From an uncultured Pseudoruegeria sp. (GTDB lineage: Bacteria > Pseudomonadota > Alphaproteobacteria > Rhodobacterales > Rhodobacteraceae): a DNA stretch of 64,000 nt. The stretch covers positions 868,001 through 932,000 of the forward strand of contig CANMJD010000001.1 in assembly GCA_947498155.1 (NCBI GenBank), read 5' to 3'. Below are positions 10,287 through 20,612 of the stretch, one piece after another. The notes under the pieces were generated by a model. The model searched no databases. It saw only the letters and a list, made by a program, of their open reading frames with translations, and was not told the DNA's origin. Both the position numbers and the translations under genes were made by a program. Numbering within the stretch: the first letter of the stretch is position 1; the number at the start of each line of letters is the position of its first letter.

Positions 10287-10537
10287 GAATCCGCTCCTAG
10301 GTTGCCGCCGCGCAGACGCCCGACGTAGTAGATCAGAGGGCGGCGAAACATCGATAGAACCGCCAAAACACCCAGCAAACACAGCCAGATTCCGTGCTGA
10401 ACCGCGACAAAAGCCAACATCGGCAGGGCCAAAATCAAAACAGTCAAGCCGGGAATAAACTGCATCCGCATCGGCAGCAGCGCGATTAAAGTCGCTGCAA
10501 GCACCCACAGACTGGCCAGAAACAGTGACAGGCTCAT
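10283..10537 (-). CDS. DUF2484 family membrane protein, first copy
   Basis: An 84-residue hydrophobic protein starting MSLSLFLASLWVLAATLIAL, with membrane segments through VLILALPMLAFVAV and a basic end (RLRGGNLGADS). I take the ATG at 10537; a TTG five codons upstream is possible but less likely. It lies 36 bases after murC and overlaps the second DUF2484 copy by 4 bases. The pair looks like an old tandem duplication, since length and layout match but most residues outside the N-terminal motif differ. Function is unknown. Confidence 0.83.
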   Translation of the reverse strand: MSLSLFLASLWVLAATLIALLPMRMQFIPGLTVLILALPMLAFVAVQHGIWLCLLGVLAVLSMFRRPLIYYVGRLRGGNLGADS

Positions 10538-10573
10538 GACGTTATCCCGCAATTGCTTCCCATGCAGCTCTCC

Positions 10574-11980
10574 TTATGCGTCGGCCTTGGCCATCCGGCC
10601 CGGCAGCGCATTGGCCCAAGCCGAAATTGTCCCCGCCCCAAGGCAGACCACAATATCTCCGGGTTTGGTTTGCTCGCGCACCAGACGTTCCAGATCGGCC
10701 TCATCTGTGACGGCACGGGCGTGGCGATGGCCATGGGCGATCAGTCCGGCCACCAGATCATCGCGCATGGCGCCTTCGATCGGGTCTTCACCAGCGGCAA
10801 AAACATCCGAAATCCCCACCACATCGGCTTCGTTGAAACAGCTGCAAAAATCCTCAAACAAAGAGGACAGACGCGAATAGCGGTGCGGCTGATGCACTGC
10901 GATCACCCGACCATCGCTGGCCTGACGCGCGGCCTTTAACACGGCCTCTATCTCAACGGGGTGGTGCCCGTAATCGTCAATGATCGTCACGCCATTCACT
11001 TCACCGACCCGGGTAAAGCGGCGGTTCACACCGGCAAAGTTGGCCAGAGCATTGCGAATTTCGGATTTTTTCATGCCCAGATGCCGCGCCACGGCGATGC
11101 CAGAAAGCGCGTTAGATACGTTGTGATCGCCAGGCATCGGCAAGGTCAGCCCCTCGATTTTGTCGTCTTCGGGCTGCAGCAAGACATCAAAATGCGCCAC
11201 CCCGCCCTTATAGGTCAGATTGACCGCCCGCACATCGGCTTGCGCGTTAAACCCGTAAGTTACCACACGGCGGTCCCGGATGCGACCCACAAGGGCCTGC
11301 ACTTCGGGATGATCGGTGCAGCACACCGCCAAGCCGTAGAACGGAATATTAGAAACAAACTGATAGAACCCGTCGCGCAGGGTATCAAAGTCGCCCCAAT
11401 GCTCCATATGTTCAGGGTCGATATTGGTGACAATGGCGATGGTCGCGGGCAAACGGTTAAAAGTACCGTCGCTTTCATCGGCCTCGACCACCATCCACTC
11501 GCCCTGCCCCATGCGTGCATTGGAGCCATAGGCATGGATGATGCCGCCGTTGATCACCGTGGGATCAATGCCACCGGCGTCCAGCAGCGTCGCCACCATG
11601 GTTGTTGTCGTGGTTTTGCCATGGGTGCCGCCAATGGCAATATTGGATTTCAATCGCATCAATTCCGCCAGCATCTCGGCGCGACGCACTACAGGCAGCC
11701 CCTTCAGGCGCGCGGTATCCAGTTCGGGATTGCCCGGTTTGATCGCCGAGGAAATCACCACCACTTCGGCGTCTTCCAGATTTTCGGCTTTTTGGCCGAT
11801 GAAAACCTTTGCCCCGAGCGTTTCCAGCCGCTCGGTGATCTTGCTGGATTTCAGATCGGACCCCTGCACCTGATAGCCATGGTTCAACAGCACTTCGGCG
11901 ATGCCGGACATGCCGATGCCGCCAATACCGACAAAATGGATGGCGCCAAGCTCAAGCGGGAGTTTTGTTACTGCGTTCAT
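10574..11980 (-). CDS. murC: UDP-N-acetylmuramate--L-alanine ligase MurC
   Basis: Adds L-Ala to UDP-MurNAc, first step of stem peptide synthesis. The 468-residue product has the Mur ligase layout: N-terminal substrate domain with [15 protein letters not shown], the ATP P-loop [10 protein letters not shown], the central [12 protein letters not shown] segment, and [10 protein letters not shown] in the C-terminal domain. The ATG overlaps the murG stop by 4 bases. Confidence 0.98.
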   Translation of the reverse strand: MNAVTKLPLELGAIHFVGIGGIGMSGIAEVLLNHGYQVQGSDLKSSKITERLETLGAKVFIGQKAENLEDAEVVVISSAIKPGNPELDTARLKGLPVVRRAEMLAELMRLKSNIAIGGTHGKTTTTTMVATLLDAGGIDPTVINGGIIHAYGSNARMGQGEWMVVEADESDGTFNRLPATIAIVTNIDPEHMEHWGDFDTLRDGFYQFVSNIPFYGLAVCCTDHPEVQALVGRIRDRRVVTYGFNAQADVRAVNLTYKGGVAHFDVLLQPEDDKIEGLTLPMPGDHNVSNALSGIAVARHLGMKKSEIRNALANFAGVNRRFTRVGEVNGVTIIDDYGHHPVEIEAVLKAARQASDGRVIAVHQPHRYSRLSSLFEDFCSCFNEADVVGISDVFAAGEDPIEGAMRDDLVAGLIAHGHRHARAVTDEADLERLVREQTKPGDIVVCLGAGTISAWANALPGRMAKADA

Positions 11981-13077
11981 TTCGATTGCCCTTTCGCGGC
12001 GAGCGCTTCGACCATTTCCACCAGACGTTCGGTGGCATCAGGCCGCCCCTGTCCAAGGGCCGTGATCGACATTTGCGTCGCGGCACGGGGGGTCGCCAGA
12101 ATTTCGCCTATTTGCGCCGAGAGCGCGGCAGGTTCAAGCTCTGTTTCGGGTATCAGCACCGCAGCGCCAGCCTCAACCAATCCGCGCGCGTTGGCGGTTT
12201 GGTGATCATTGGTGGCCGCCGCAAAAGGCACAAGAATAGCGGGACGCCCGATCACGGAAATATCCGCCACAGAGGAAGCGCCAGACCGGCTGATCACCAG
12301 TTGCGCATCCGCCATTCGGTCGGGAATATCGTCAAAGAAGGTCTGCACATATGCGTTGATGCCCTGCGCTGCATAGAATTGCTCTACATCCGTAAGGTCT
12401 TCGGCCCGCGCCTGATGAGAGACGCGCAAATGCTGTCGCAGATGATCGGGCAGCTGGGCAATGGCGGCAGGCACAACTTCGGATAAGACCCGCGCCCCCT
12501 GAGAGCCGCCAATCACAAGGATCGACATCGGGTGATCGCCGGGCGGAATATAAGGCGCGCCCGCCCGGGCCAGAACCGCAGCCCGCACGGGGTTGCCAGT
12601 ATAGACGCCTTCGACCTTTGGCGGTAGTTCGGTTGGCCAGATGCCACAGGCAAAGGCATCCACCTTAGTGGCGAATTTGCGGTTCACCAGACCGGGATAG
12701 CCGTTTTGCTCGTGGATCATCCGCGGCAGTTTCATCAGCCATGCCGCAGCAATTGCCGGAAACGACGGGTAGCCACCAAAGCCGACCACCACAGAAGGCG
12801 GGTCCTTGCGCAGCTTGGACATCGCATCCAACACGCCGCGCGCCAGCTTGAACGGCACACCGGCTTTGGCCAGCAGCCCGCCGCGCGCGAAGGTTGCCGA
12901 ACTCAGCACCTCGATATCCACTGCATTCGGAAAGCCGCCGGTATAGCGCGCGCCCCGTGCATCAGTTGACAGTTTGACCCGCCAGCCCTGCGCCAACATC
13001 GCTTCGGCAAGGGCCTGAGCGGGGAACATGTGGCCGCCGGTCCCACCAGCGGCAATCACAAGAAGTGGCGCGCTCAC
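11977..13077 (-). CDS. murG: Lipid II synthase MurG
   Basis: Membrane-associated glycosyltransferase that adds GlcNAc to lipid I to make lipid II on the inner face of the membrane. The 366-residue product has the N-terminal glycine-rich [12 protein letters not shown], the [12 protein letters not shown] acceptor region, and the C-terminal UDP-GlcNAc site with VIGGSQGA and [12 protein letters not shown]. It overlaps ftsW and murC by 4 bases on each side, so the three are tightly coupled. Confidence 0.98.
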   Translation of the reverse strand: MSAPLLVIAAGGTGGHMFPAQALAEAMLAQGWRVKLSTDARGARYTGGFPNAVDIEVLSSATFARGGLLAKAGVPFKLARGVLDAMSKLRKDPPSVVVGFGGYPSFPAIAAAWLMKLPRMIHEQNGYPGLVNRKFATKVDAFACGIWPTELPPKVEGVYTGNPVRAAVLARAGAPYIPPGDHPMSILVIGGSQGARVLSEVVPAAIAQLPDHLRQHLRVSHQARAEDLTDVEQFYAAQGINAYVQTFFDDIPDRMADAQLVISRSGASSVADISVIGRPAILVPFAAATNDHQTANARGLVEAGAAVLIPETELEPAALSAQIGEILATPRAATQMSITALGQGRPDATERLVEMVEALAAKGQSK

Positions 13078-14246
13078 GACCCGTGTCCCCGACGCAGGAA
13101 GTGATCGCCAATTTCACCTTGGGGTCGTGTGCGGGTCAGGGCCAGCAACATGCCAACGGCAATGCCACCTGCAATCAGGGATGACCCCCCATATGAGACA
13201 AAAGGCAACGTCATACCTTTGGAGGGTAACAGCCGTACCGCCACGCCGATATTGATCATGGCTTGCACGCCAAACATGCAGGCAAGTCCGGTACCGGCCA
13301 GCCGGATAAACGTATCACGCTCGCGCATCAGACGCAGCAAGGAGCGCACAGTGATCGTGCCATAAAGCGCGATGATACAAATCACCAAAATCAGCCCGTA
13401 TTCTTCGGCGGCCACGGCAATGATAAAATCCGTATGGGCATCGGGCAGAGACCATTTGACTTGGCCCTCGCCCACACCGACGCCAAAGAATCCGCCTTCG
13501 CGGATCGCATTGGTCGCATAGCCCATCTGGGTCGTCGGATCGATCTCGGGGTTTAGAAAACCGTCGATGCGGCGGGCAAAATGTTCAGAGCTGTTATAGG
13601 CCACCATGCCGAACAGGACGACTCCGATGGCCATGACAATCAGCAGGATCATCGGCGCTCCGGCGACAAAATACATCACACCCCAACCAAACAGGATCAG
13701 CGCAGATTGCCCGAAGTCCGGCTGCATGGCCAAAAGGCCCACAATCGCAATCACCAGCGCAAAGGAGATCGATTTTCCCTGCGGGCCGTTGATTTCCTGA
13801 CTGGCGGCCATCAACCAGGCCGACATGATCATAAACACCGGTTTCAGAAACTCAGAGGGCTGAACCGAGGCAAAGCCCAGCGAATACCAACGCACAGCAC
13901 CTTTGCCAAAATCCGTACCCAGAAAGGGCAACATCAGCAAAGCCGCAAAAGCCGCAAAAAACCCGAGCACACCCAACCGGCGCACCATGACTGGGCTGAG
14001 CATCGAGGTCAGCATCATCACCGCCAGTGCCATGCCGCCAAAAATCATCTGGCGCTGCACATAGTGGAACTGATCCAACCCGTTGCGCGCGGCCAAAGGC
14101 GGCGAGGCCGCAAGGCCCAGCAGGATACCAATACCGAATAAAAGGAGAATGCAGGACATCGACCATTTGTCGACCGTCCGCCACCACCGTGGAAGAATAG
14201 GTTCACCATCGGTTGCTGGAACCGATCCATACACCATTTCCGTCAT
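13074..14246 (-). CDS. ftsW: Septal peptidoglycan polymerase FtsW
   Basis: SEDS-family glycosyltransferase that polymerises lipid II at the septum with FtsI. The 390-residue product (start [14 protein letters not shown]) has about ten membrane segments and the SEDS marks ESGxxLP-like [17 protein letters not shown] near the C-terminus, and the [10 protein letters not shown] region. An in-frame start 18 codons upstream is possible but has no support. Unlike its neighbours it is cut off from murD by a plus-strand broken gene, so the 172 bases upstream must hold a promoter or carry read-through. Confidence 0.95.
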   Translation of the reverse strand: MTEMVYGSVPATDGEPILPRWWRTVDKWSMSCILLLFGIGILLGLAASPPLAARNGLDQFHYVQRQMIFGGMALAVMMLTSMLSPVMVRRLGVLGFFAAFAALLMLPFLGTDFGKGAVRWYSLGFASVQPSEFLKPVFMIMSAWLMAASQEINGPQGKSISFALVIAIVGLLAMQPDFGQSALILFGWGVMYFVAGAPMILLIVMAIGVVLFGMVAYNSSEHFARRIDGFLNPEIDPTTQMGYATNAIREGGFFGVGVGEGQVKWSLPDAHTDFIIAVAAEEYGLILVICIIALYGTITVRSLLRLMRERDTFIRLAGTGLACMFGVQAMINIGVAVRLLPSKGMTLPFVSYGGSSLIAGGIAVGMLLALTRTRPQGEIGDHFLRRGHGS

Positions 14247-14331
14247 AGGAAACCGCCCAATACTGCCTCTGCCATCGCCCGTTTGCCGGGTCTGTGGCAA
14301 ACTGTAACCTGATTTGCGGTTTCACGCTAGT

Positions 14332-14346
14332 ATGCAGTCAATATTC
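14332..14346 (-). promoter_or_regulatory. 15-base motif upstream of ftsW, repeated upstream of mraZ
   Basis: On the minus strand the sequence is GAATATTGACTGCAT, containing a TTGAC -35-like core, 86 bases before the ftsW start. Exactly the same 15 bases, same strand, lie at 24573-24587 upstream of mraZ. No good -10 follows at the usual spacing, so a regulator site is as likely as a promoter. Confidence 0.35.
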
Positions 14347-14419
14347 TGCGTAGAATTTGATGCTATAGAAGAAACGTGACGCGCCTGCCCGTAAATGGCC
14401 CGTCAGTCAGAGAGGGTGG

Positions 14420-15123
14420 ATGATCAGAAAAACCACGAAAGATACAGTTGAACGCGGCATCAATACGCTCATCTATCCTATCGCAGAGTTTTTCTCTCCC
14501 CATCTTATTTTTCACGACACCAAAAACAAATTGAAACACGGTCTGCATGCGCCGAAACGGTTTCAGATCCTTTATGTGAATCCGGCCAAGATCACCGGCA
14601 TGATCCGCAATAAAAAGAAGGGCACCTTGCGACGTGACAGTGGCACCGTTCTAGAGGGCGATTGGGATCTGGATCCGATGGACCTTGCCGAGATGCCAAA
14701 GGCGCGCTATCTGCGCCGCCATTTTGTCGAAAACCTATCCTAGGAAGAGGCAGGGGCCTATGCCTATCTGCAGGACCAGATGGCAATGCATGGTCATGGC
14801 GATGGTATCCGCACCACAGAAGGCATGATTGCGCGCTACGCCAAGCTCGACATCGCCTTTGAAGACATGCGCAACAGTGGCCAGCTAAAAACCCGCAAAC
14901 AGCTTAAAGGCGGCGCGCTTCGCGAAAAACGCGGCACTTTGGTTCATATCGGGCGCGATGGCGCACTGATCTTTGGGGGGGAGGCAATCATCGTCTGGTG
15001 ATGAGCCAAATTCTGTGCCTACCGCGTATTCCGACCCAGATCGGAACCGTTCACGCGGAGGCGCTTCGCAACGGTGCCTGGGCGCAAGTGCGTTCGGCGG
15101 TATCTCAGGTACCCCAACGTTAG
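14420..15123 (+). pseudogene. Broken ParB-like hypothetical gene inside the dcw cluster
   Basis: The frame opens with an ATG at 14420 behind AGAGGG and reads 107 codons to an in-frame TAG (14741-14743, context HFVENLS-stop-EEAGAYAY, most simply a former Trp codon). It then stays open in the same frame to a G7 run at 14975-14981. There one added base restores the expected FGGGGNHRLVMSQIL and an open frame to a TAG at 15121-15123. So two lesions break one gene of about 233 codons. The GGGNHRL motif resembles ParB/sulfiredoxin-type folds of small hypothetical proteins in Rhodobacteraceae. It runs against the surrounding mur genes and its end overlaps the murD stop. Confidence 0.8.
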
Positions 15124-16520
15124 GTTTTTAGCGCCTGCACCGCCGCGACAAAAGCATCCCCGCGTTTTTCGAAATTCGGAAATTGATCAAAGCTTGCCGC
15201 TGCCGGGGCTAAAAGAACGGTATCGCCTGCTTCTGCCTCCCGCGCCGCCGAGGCCACGGCCTGCGCCATGGTTTCGCTGATTTCATAGGGCGTCTCGCCC
15301 AGCTGCAGGGCAAAATCACGGGCAGAAAACCCGATCAGATAGGCTTTGCGCACCGAGGGCAAAGCCCCCGCAAGGGATTCAATCCCGCCGTCCTTGCCCA
15401 GCCCACCGGCAATCCAGCGGATGTTCTTAAAGGCCTGAAGCGCTTTTTCAGCACTGTCGACATTGGTGGCTTTACTGTCGTTCACATAGGTCACGCCGGC
15501 GATCTCTGCGACGATCTGCGAGCGATGCGGCAGCCCTTCAAAGCTGGCGAAAGCCTGTTCGATTAAACGTGGTGCAACCCCCAGCGCGCGACATGCGGCA
15601 TAGGCACAGCAAGCGTTCTGATGGTTATGCGCCCCGGGCAATCCCTTCATCGGACGCAGATCAATCGAGCCGATCTGCCGCCCTTTGCGCATTTCCGACA
15701 GGAAACCTTTACGCGCCACGACCGACCAACCGCTCCCGGCCAGTTTCTGTTCGGTGGACACCCGAATGACCCGATCATCCGCCCCGCCTTGGGAAATCTG
15801 GTTGCACAGGTAGCGCCCTTCATCCTCATCCACCCCGATGACCGCACGATCCGGCCCACCCTCGGCAAAGAGGCGGCGTTTGGCGGCGAAATAGCCGCCC
15901 ATGCCATGATGGCGATCCAGATGATCGGGCGACAGGTTGGTGAATACGGCAATATCGGGGGTCAGCGCGCGGGCTAAATCGGTTTGATAGCTGGACAGTT
16001 CCAGCACAACGATGGCCCCGTCCTGTGGCGGATCAATGTCCAGCACCCCGCGCCCGATGTTGCCCGCCAGTTGCGCGGATTTACCCGCCACGGTTAGAAT
16101 ATGATGGATCAGCGCCGAGGTTGTTGATTTCCCGTTGCTGCCCGTCACCGCGATCACGCGGGGCGCATTGTCAAAATCATCCCAGTCGCGCGTGGCGAGC
16201 GAGCGAAAAAACAGCCCGATGTCATTATCCACCGGCACGCCCATTTCCCAAGCTTTGGCGATGTGGCGGTTAGGCTCGGGATAAAGATGCGGAATTCCGG
16301 GCGAAGTGATCAGCGCAGCGACCCCTTCCCAGCATTGATCGCGGCCTAAATCCTCGCAGGCAAAGCCTTCGACTTCAGCCGCAGCGCGGGCTTCGGCGCT
16401 ATCGTCCCAGCAAATCGGGATCGCCCCACCCGCCTGCAACGCACGCGCCGTAGCCAATCCGGACCGCCCCAACCCCAGAACGGCGACTCTTTGATTTTCA
16501 AAGCCTTGAACGGGGATCAT
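15120..16520 (-). CDS. murD: UDP-N-acetylmuramoylalanine--D-glutamate ligase MurD
   Basis: Adds D-Glu to UDP-MurNAc-L-Ala. The 466-residue product shows the N-terminal nucleotide-binding [15 protein letters not shown], the ATP P-loop [22 protein letters not shown], the [12 protein letters not shown] segment and the C-terminal [15 protein letters not shown]. It lies 19 bases after mraY. Its 3' end meets the broken plus-strand gene head-on with a few bases of overlap, which separates it from ftsW. Confidence 0.98.
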   Translation of the reverse strand: MIPVQGFENQRVAVLGLGRSGLATARALQAGGAIPICWDDSAEARAAAEVEGFACEDLGRDQCWEGVAALITSPGIPHLYPEPNRHIAKAWEMGVPVDNDIGLFFRSLATRDWDDFDNAPRVIAVTGSNGKSTTSALIHHILTVAGKSAQLAGNIGRGVLDIDPPQDGAIVVLELSSYQTDLARALTPDIAVFTNLSPDHLDRHHGMGGYFAAKRRLFAEGGPDRAVIGVDEDEGRYLCNQISQGGADDRVIRVSTEQKLAGSGWSVVARKGFLSEMRKGRQIGSIDLRPMKGLPGAHNHQNACCAYAACRALGVAPRLIEQAFASFEGLPHRSQIVAEIAGVTYVNDSKATNVDSAEKALQAFKNIRWIAGGLGKDGGIESLAGALPSVRKAYLIGFSARDFALQLGETPYEISETMAQAVASAAREAEAGDTVLLAPAAASFDQFPNFEKRGDAFVAAVQALKT

Positions 16521-16539
16521 GACAGCCTCTTGGTTTAGG

Positions 16540-17625
16540 TTAGCGCAGTTTCAACGTCGCCAGACCGATCAGCGCCAGGATCAGGGAAATGATCCAGAAG
16601 CGAATGACGATCTGGCTTTCCGCCCAGCCGCGTTTTTCAAAGTGGTGATGGATCGGGGCCATCAAAAAGACCCGCTTACCGGTCATTTTGAAATACACGA
16701 CTTGAATGATCACCGACAGGGTTTCCACCACGAACAGCCCGCCAACGATGCCCAGCACCAATTCGTGTTTTGTGGCAATCGCAATCGCGCCCAGCGCGCC
16801 GCCCAAAGCCAAAGACCCAGTGTCGCCCATGAAAACGGCGGCAGGTGGCGCGTTATACCAGAGAAAACCAAGACCGCCGCCGATCAAACCGGCGCAGAAG
16901 ATCAGGATTTCGCCCGTGCCCGGCACGTAATGCACATCCAGATAGTCGGTAAAATCGACCCGCCCGACCGCGTAGGCAATCGCCCCCAAAGTTGCGGCGG
17001 CAATCATCACCGGCATGATCGCCAACCCATCCAGACCATCGGTCAGGTTCACGGAATTGGCCGCGCCAACGATGACAAAGATACTGAAAGGAACAAAAAA
17101 CAGACCCAGGTTCAGCAGCAGGTCTTTGAAGATCGGAAAGGCCAGTTGGTTGGCCAGCGCTTCGGGGTGGAACGCACTGGTCCAGAGGGCCGCGATCAAG
17201 CCGATCGCGCAGCCCAGCAGCAGGCGGATCTTGCCCGGAACCCCCTTGGGGTTATTATGGGCAACTTTCTGATAATCATCGACAAAGCCAATGGCCCCAT
17301 AGGAAATCGTCACAAAGAGGATCATCCAGATATAGGGGTTGTCCCAGCGCGCCCAAAGCAGGGTCGACAGGATCACCGCGCCAAGGATCAGCACGCCGCC
17401 CATGGTGGGGGTGCCTTGCTTGGTTTCCAGATGGCTGGCGGGCCCGTCTTCGCGGATCGGCTGGCCGTTGCGTTGTTTTGCCTTCAGCAAGTTGATCAGC
17501 GGCTGGCCAAAAACGAACCCGAAAATCAGCGCGGTGAAAAAAGCACCACCGGCGCGCAGGGTGATATAGCGGAACAGGTTGAAAACATCCCCGCCATCAG
17601 AAAACTCGGTCAGCCAATATAGCAC
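16540..17625 (-). CDS. mraY: Phospho-N-acetylmuramoyl-pentapeptide transferase MraY
   Basis: Polytopic membrane enzyme that moves phospho-MurNAc-pentapeptide onto undecaprenyl phosphate to make lipid I. The 361-residue product has the catalytic aspartates in FVDDYQKV and [10 protein letters not shown], the [11 protein letters not shown] loop and the [10 protein letters not shown] motif. I prefer the GTG at 17625 (giving the usual N-terminus [12 protein letters not shown], with AGGGA about 8 bases before it) over the ATG at 17658, which would add 11 residues not normal for the family. Confidence 0.96.
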   Translation of the reverse strand: MLYWLTEFSDGGDVFNLFRYITLRAGGAFFTALIFGFVFGQPLINLLKAKQRNGQPIREDGPASHLETKQGTPTMGGVLILGAVILSTLLWARWDNPYIWMILFVTISYGAIGFVDDYQKVAHNNPKGVPGKIRLLLGCAIGLIAALWTSAFHPEALANQLAFPIFKDLLLNLGLFFVPFSIFVIVGAANSVNLTDGLDGLAIMPVMIAAATLGAIAYAVGRVDFTDYLDVHYVPGTGEILIFCAGLIGGGLGFLWYNAPPAAVFMGDTGSLALGGALGAIAIATKHELVLGIVGGLFVVETLSVIIQVVYFKMTGKRVFLMAPIHHHFEKRGWAESQIVIRFWIISLILALIGLATLKLR

Positions 17626-17678
17626 TGCAGATCGTCCCTTAACTCTCTTGTCGGCCATGTCGGCCTAATATGATCGGC

Positions 17679-19103
17679 CTAGCGGCCCAATTTCCGGATC
17701 GCGCTGGCAATCCGTGACACATACGACCCTTTGGAGCCTTTTACCAATACCACGTCCCCCGCATCGAGCAGTTGATGCGCCCGCGCCACAAGCGCATCTG
17801 CGGTTTCGGCGTATTCACCGCGCTTTTCAGGCGGCAGTGCCTGCCATAGATGTTGCATTCGGGGACCGGCACAATGGATCAGGTTCAACTCTGCGATGGC
17901 CGGATGGGTGGAGAACCCTTGGTGGATAGCGATTTCATCGGGGCCCAGCTCCAGCATATCGCCCAGAATGGCGATGCGGCGGCCTTTGCCGATTTTGCCC
18001 ACGCCATTGACCGGAACCGATGCGGCGAGCACTTCCAAGGCGGCGGCCAGCGACACCGGATTGGCGTTAAAGGCATCATCAATCAATTCAATCGACATGG
18101 CGGCTTCGGCACTATCGAGCTGAATAACCTCTTTGTTGCCGCGCCCTGCGGGGGGCGCCCAATGCGCCAGATCGCTGGCGGCAAGGCCAATATCTGCGCC
18201 CAGCGCGTCCACCACGGCCAACACGCCTAGCGCGTTCAAGGCAAAATGCGGCGCAGGTTGCGAAAGCTTAAACAGGACCTCCTGCCCTTTTGCATTGGCT
18301 TTCATCACCGTGGCATTGGCTGAAAGGCTTAGCTGTTCCAGCCGGTAATCACTGCCCGGCGTTTTGCCAAAGGTCACCGGCGTGCCGCCAGAGTCCTTTG
18401 CCGCCGCGGCCAGAATTGGCGTTGTTTCCAGATCATTATTATAAATCGCCACACCACCCGGTTTGAGCGCCGAAAAGATGCTGGCTTTTTCAGTGGCAAT
18501 GCCTTCGATATTCTTGAAAGCGGCCATATGCGCAGCGGCCACTGTGGTAATCAGCGCCACATCGGGCGTTGCCAGCGTCGTCAAAGGGGCGATTTCTCCC
18601 GGGTTGCTCATGCCGATTTCGACCACCGCGAATTCCGTGTCCTGCGGCATCTGAGCCAGCGTGATCGGCACCCCCCAGTGATTGTTGAAGCTCTTTTCCG
18701 CCGCATGGGTCCTGCCCTGCCGCTGCAACACCGTGCGCAGCATTTCCTTGGTCGAGGTTTTGCCCACCGATCCGGTAATGCCGACGACCTTGGCGTTGCT
18801 ACGGGCCCGTGCCGCGCGGCCCAGATCTTCGAGTGCCCCCACAACATCCGTGACAATCAACAAGGGCGCATCCTGCGCAACGCCCTCGGGATGGTGGCTG
18901 ACCAGAGCCGCCCCTGCGCCTTTTTCTAAAGCCTGCGCCACAAAATCATGGCCGTCGCGCACATCTTTCAGGGCAACAAATAGCTCTCCGGCTTCAAGGC
19001 TGCGGGTGTCAATCGATAGCCCCGTCACCGACCAGTCGCCAATCGCGGTACCACCGGTGGCGGCGGCGGCCTCAGCTGCGGTCCAAAGCGGAGCTTCCAT
19101 CAC
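17679..19103 (-). CDS. murF: UDP-MurNAc-tripeptide--D-Ala-D-Ala ligase MurF
   Basis: Adds the D-Ala-D-Ala made by Ddl to the UDP-MurNAc-tripeptide, last cytoplasmic step of the precursor. The 474-residue product has the ATP loop GITGSVGKTSTKEML, the FNNHWGVPITL segment and the C-terminal IDDAFNANPVSL and VLVKGSKGSYV. Its ATG overlaps the murE stop by 4 bases. Confidence 0.97.
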   Translation of the reverse strand: MMEAPLWTAAEAAAATGGTAIGDWSVTGLSIDTRSLEAGELFVALKDVRDGHDFVAQALEKGAGAALVSHHPEGVAQDAPLLIVTDVVGALEDLGRAARARSNAKVVGITGSVGKTSTKEMLRTVLQRQGRTHAAEKSFNNHWGVPITLAQMPQDTEFAVVEIGMSNPGEIAPLTTLATPDVALITTVAAAHMAAFKNIEGIATEKASIFSALKPGGVAIYNNDLETTPILAAAAKDSGGTPVTFGKTPGSDYRLEQLSLSANATVMKANAKGQEVLFKLSQPAPHFALNALGVLAVVDALGADIGLAASDLAHWAPPAGRGNKEVIQLDSAEAAMSIELIDDAFNANPVSLAAALEVLAASVPVNGVGKIGKGRRIAILGDMLELGPDEIAIHQGFSTHPAIAELNLIHCAGPRMQHLWQALPPEKRGEYAETADALVARAHQLLDAGDVVLVKGSKGSYVSRIASAIRKLGR

Positions 19104-20587
19104 AAACGTCCTTCCAGCGCGGCCACCGCCACGCTTGCATGTTCAACATCATCAAAGGGCAGCACATCATCGCCGATGATCTGCCCGGTTTCATGGCCCT
19201 TGCCCGCAATCAACAAAGCATCACCGGGCTGCAGCGCATCCACGGCGCGCAAAATGGCTTCGGCGCGATCCCCGACTTCTGTCGCGTCCGGACAGCCTGC
19301 CATGACCATGGCGCGAATGCTGGCCGGGTCTTCGCTGCGCGGATTGTCATCGGTGACAAAAACCACATCTGAATGCGCTGCGGCGGCCGCCCCCATCAGG
19401 TGACGCTTGCCGGTATCGCGATCCCCGCCCGCGCCGATCACAGCGATCAACCGCCCCATCACATGGGGACGCATCGCCTGCAGGGCTGTGGCAACAGCAT
19501 CCGGCGTATGGGCATAATCCACAAAAACCGCCGCCCCGTTTTCACGGGTCGCGGCCAGCTCCATGCGCCCGCGCACCGTGCCCAGATGGGGCAAACTGTC
19601 AAAAACCTCTTCGGCTTTTACGCCACAGGCAATCACCAGCCCTGCGGCCAGCAACACGTTTTCTGCTTGAAACCCCCCGATCAAGCCCAAGCGCACTGAA
19701 CGAGCGTTCCCGCGATAGGTAAACAGCACCTCTTGGCCCGTGGCATCGTAGCGTTGGCCTGTAATTCTGATGTCGGAAATTTTCGCCCGCCCGACCCGCA
19801 GCAAGTTCTGGCCCCGCGACACGGCAATCTCGGCCACCTCTTCGCTTTTGGCGTCATCCATATTCAGCACCGCCATCCCGCCCTCGGAGAGCACGCGCTC
19901 AAACAGACCCATCTTGGCGTTGAAATAGTCTTCAAAACTGGCGTGATAATCCAGGTGATCCTGCGTGAAATTGGTAAACCCCGCCGCCAGAATCCGCACC
20001 CCGTCCAGACGCCGCTGCGCCAATCCGTGGGACGACGCCTCCATTGCCGCATGGGTCACACCCGCGTGCGCGCATTCTGCCAAGGTCCGATGCAGAGTAA
20101 TCGGTTCGGGCGTGGTGTGATGCAACGGCGCTTGATAGCTGCCTTCGACGCCGGTGGTGCCAAGGTTCACTGCCGAGAGACCCAGCTCCTGCCAGATTTG
20201 GCGACAAAAGGTCGAAACCGAAGTTTTGCCATTGGTGCCGGTGACGGCAATCATATGGGCGGGCTGATCCTCAAACCACAGGGCAGCCGCATAGGAGAGC
20301 GCCAGACGCGGGTCTTCGGTGACCACGAGTGCAACACCGGAGGACGCCAGCACATCGGTGGCGATCTCGGCCCCCTCGCGGTCGGTCAATATGGCAGCGG
20401 CATCCATACGCAGCGCGTATTGGATAAAATCGCCGCCATGGGTTTTTGTACCGGGAAGAGCCGCGAAAAGATGGCCCGGTTTGACCTGACGGCTATCCAC
20501 CGACAGTCCGGTTATCGCGGCTTCTTGACCGCCTTTTGCCGTAAGACCGAGGGCGGCCAATGATTTTGTCTTTTCCGGCTCTGCCAT
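19100..20587 (-). CDS. murE: UDP-MurNAc-L-Ala-D-Glu--2,6-diaminopimelate ligase MurE
   Basis: Adds the third residue of the stem peptide. The 495-residue product has the P-loop VTGTNGKTSVST, the MEASSHGLAQ segment, and the DNPRSEDP motif whose DNPR core marks meso-diaminopimelate rather than lysine use, so the wall should be of the usual Gram-negative DAP type. It lies 25 bases after ftsI and overlaps murF by 4 bases. Confidence 0.97.
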   Translation of the reverse strand: MAEPEKTKSLAALGLTAKGGQEAAITGLSVDSRQVKPGHLFAALPGTKTHGGDFIQYALRMDAAAILTDREGAEIATDVLASSGVALVVTEDPRLALSYAAALWFEDQPAHMIAVTGTNGKTSVSTFCRQIWQELGLSAVNLGTTGVEGSYQAPLHHTTPEPITLHRTLAECAHAGVTHAAMEASSHGLAQRRLDGVRILAAGFTNFTQDHLDYHASFEDYFNAKMGLFERVLSEGGMAVLNMDDAKSEEVAEIAVSRGQNLLRVGRAKISDIRITGQRYDATGQEVLFTYRGNARSVRLGLIGGFQAENVLLAAGLVIACGVKAEEVFDSLPHLGTVRGRMELAATRENGAAVFVDYAHTPDAVATALQAMRPHVMGRLIAVIGAGGDRDTGKRHLMGAAAAAHSDVVFVTDDNPRSEDPASIRAMVMAGCPDATEVGDRAEAILRAVDALQPGDALLIAGKGHETGQIIGDDVLPFDDVEHASVAVAALEGRL

Positions 20588-20612
20588 GCCCGTGGCCCCT
20601 GTCTGATCGGTG

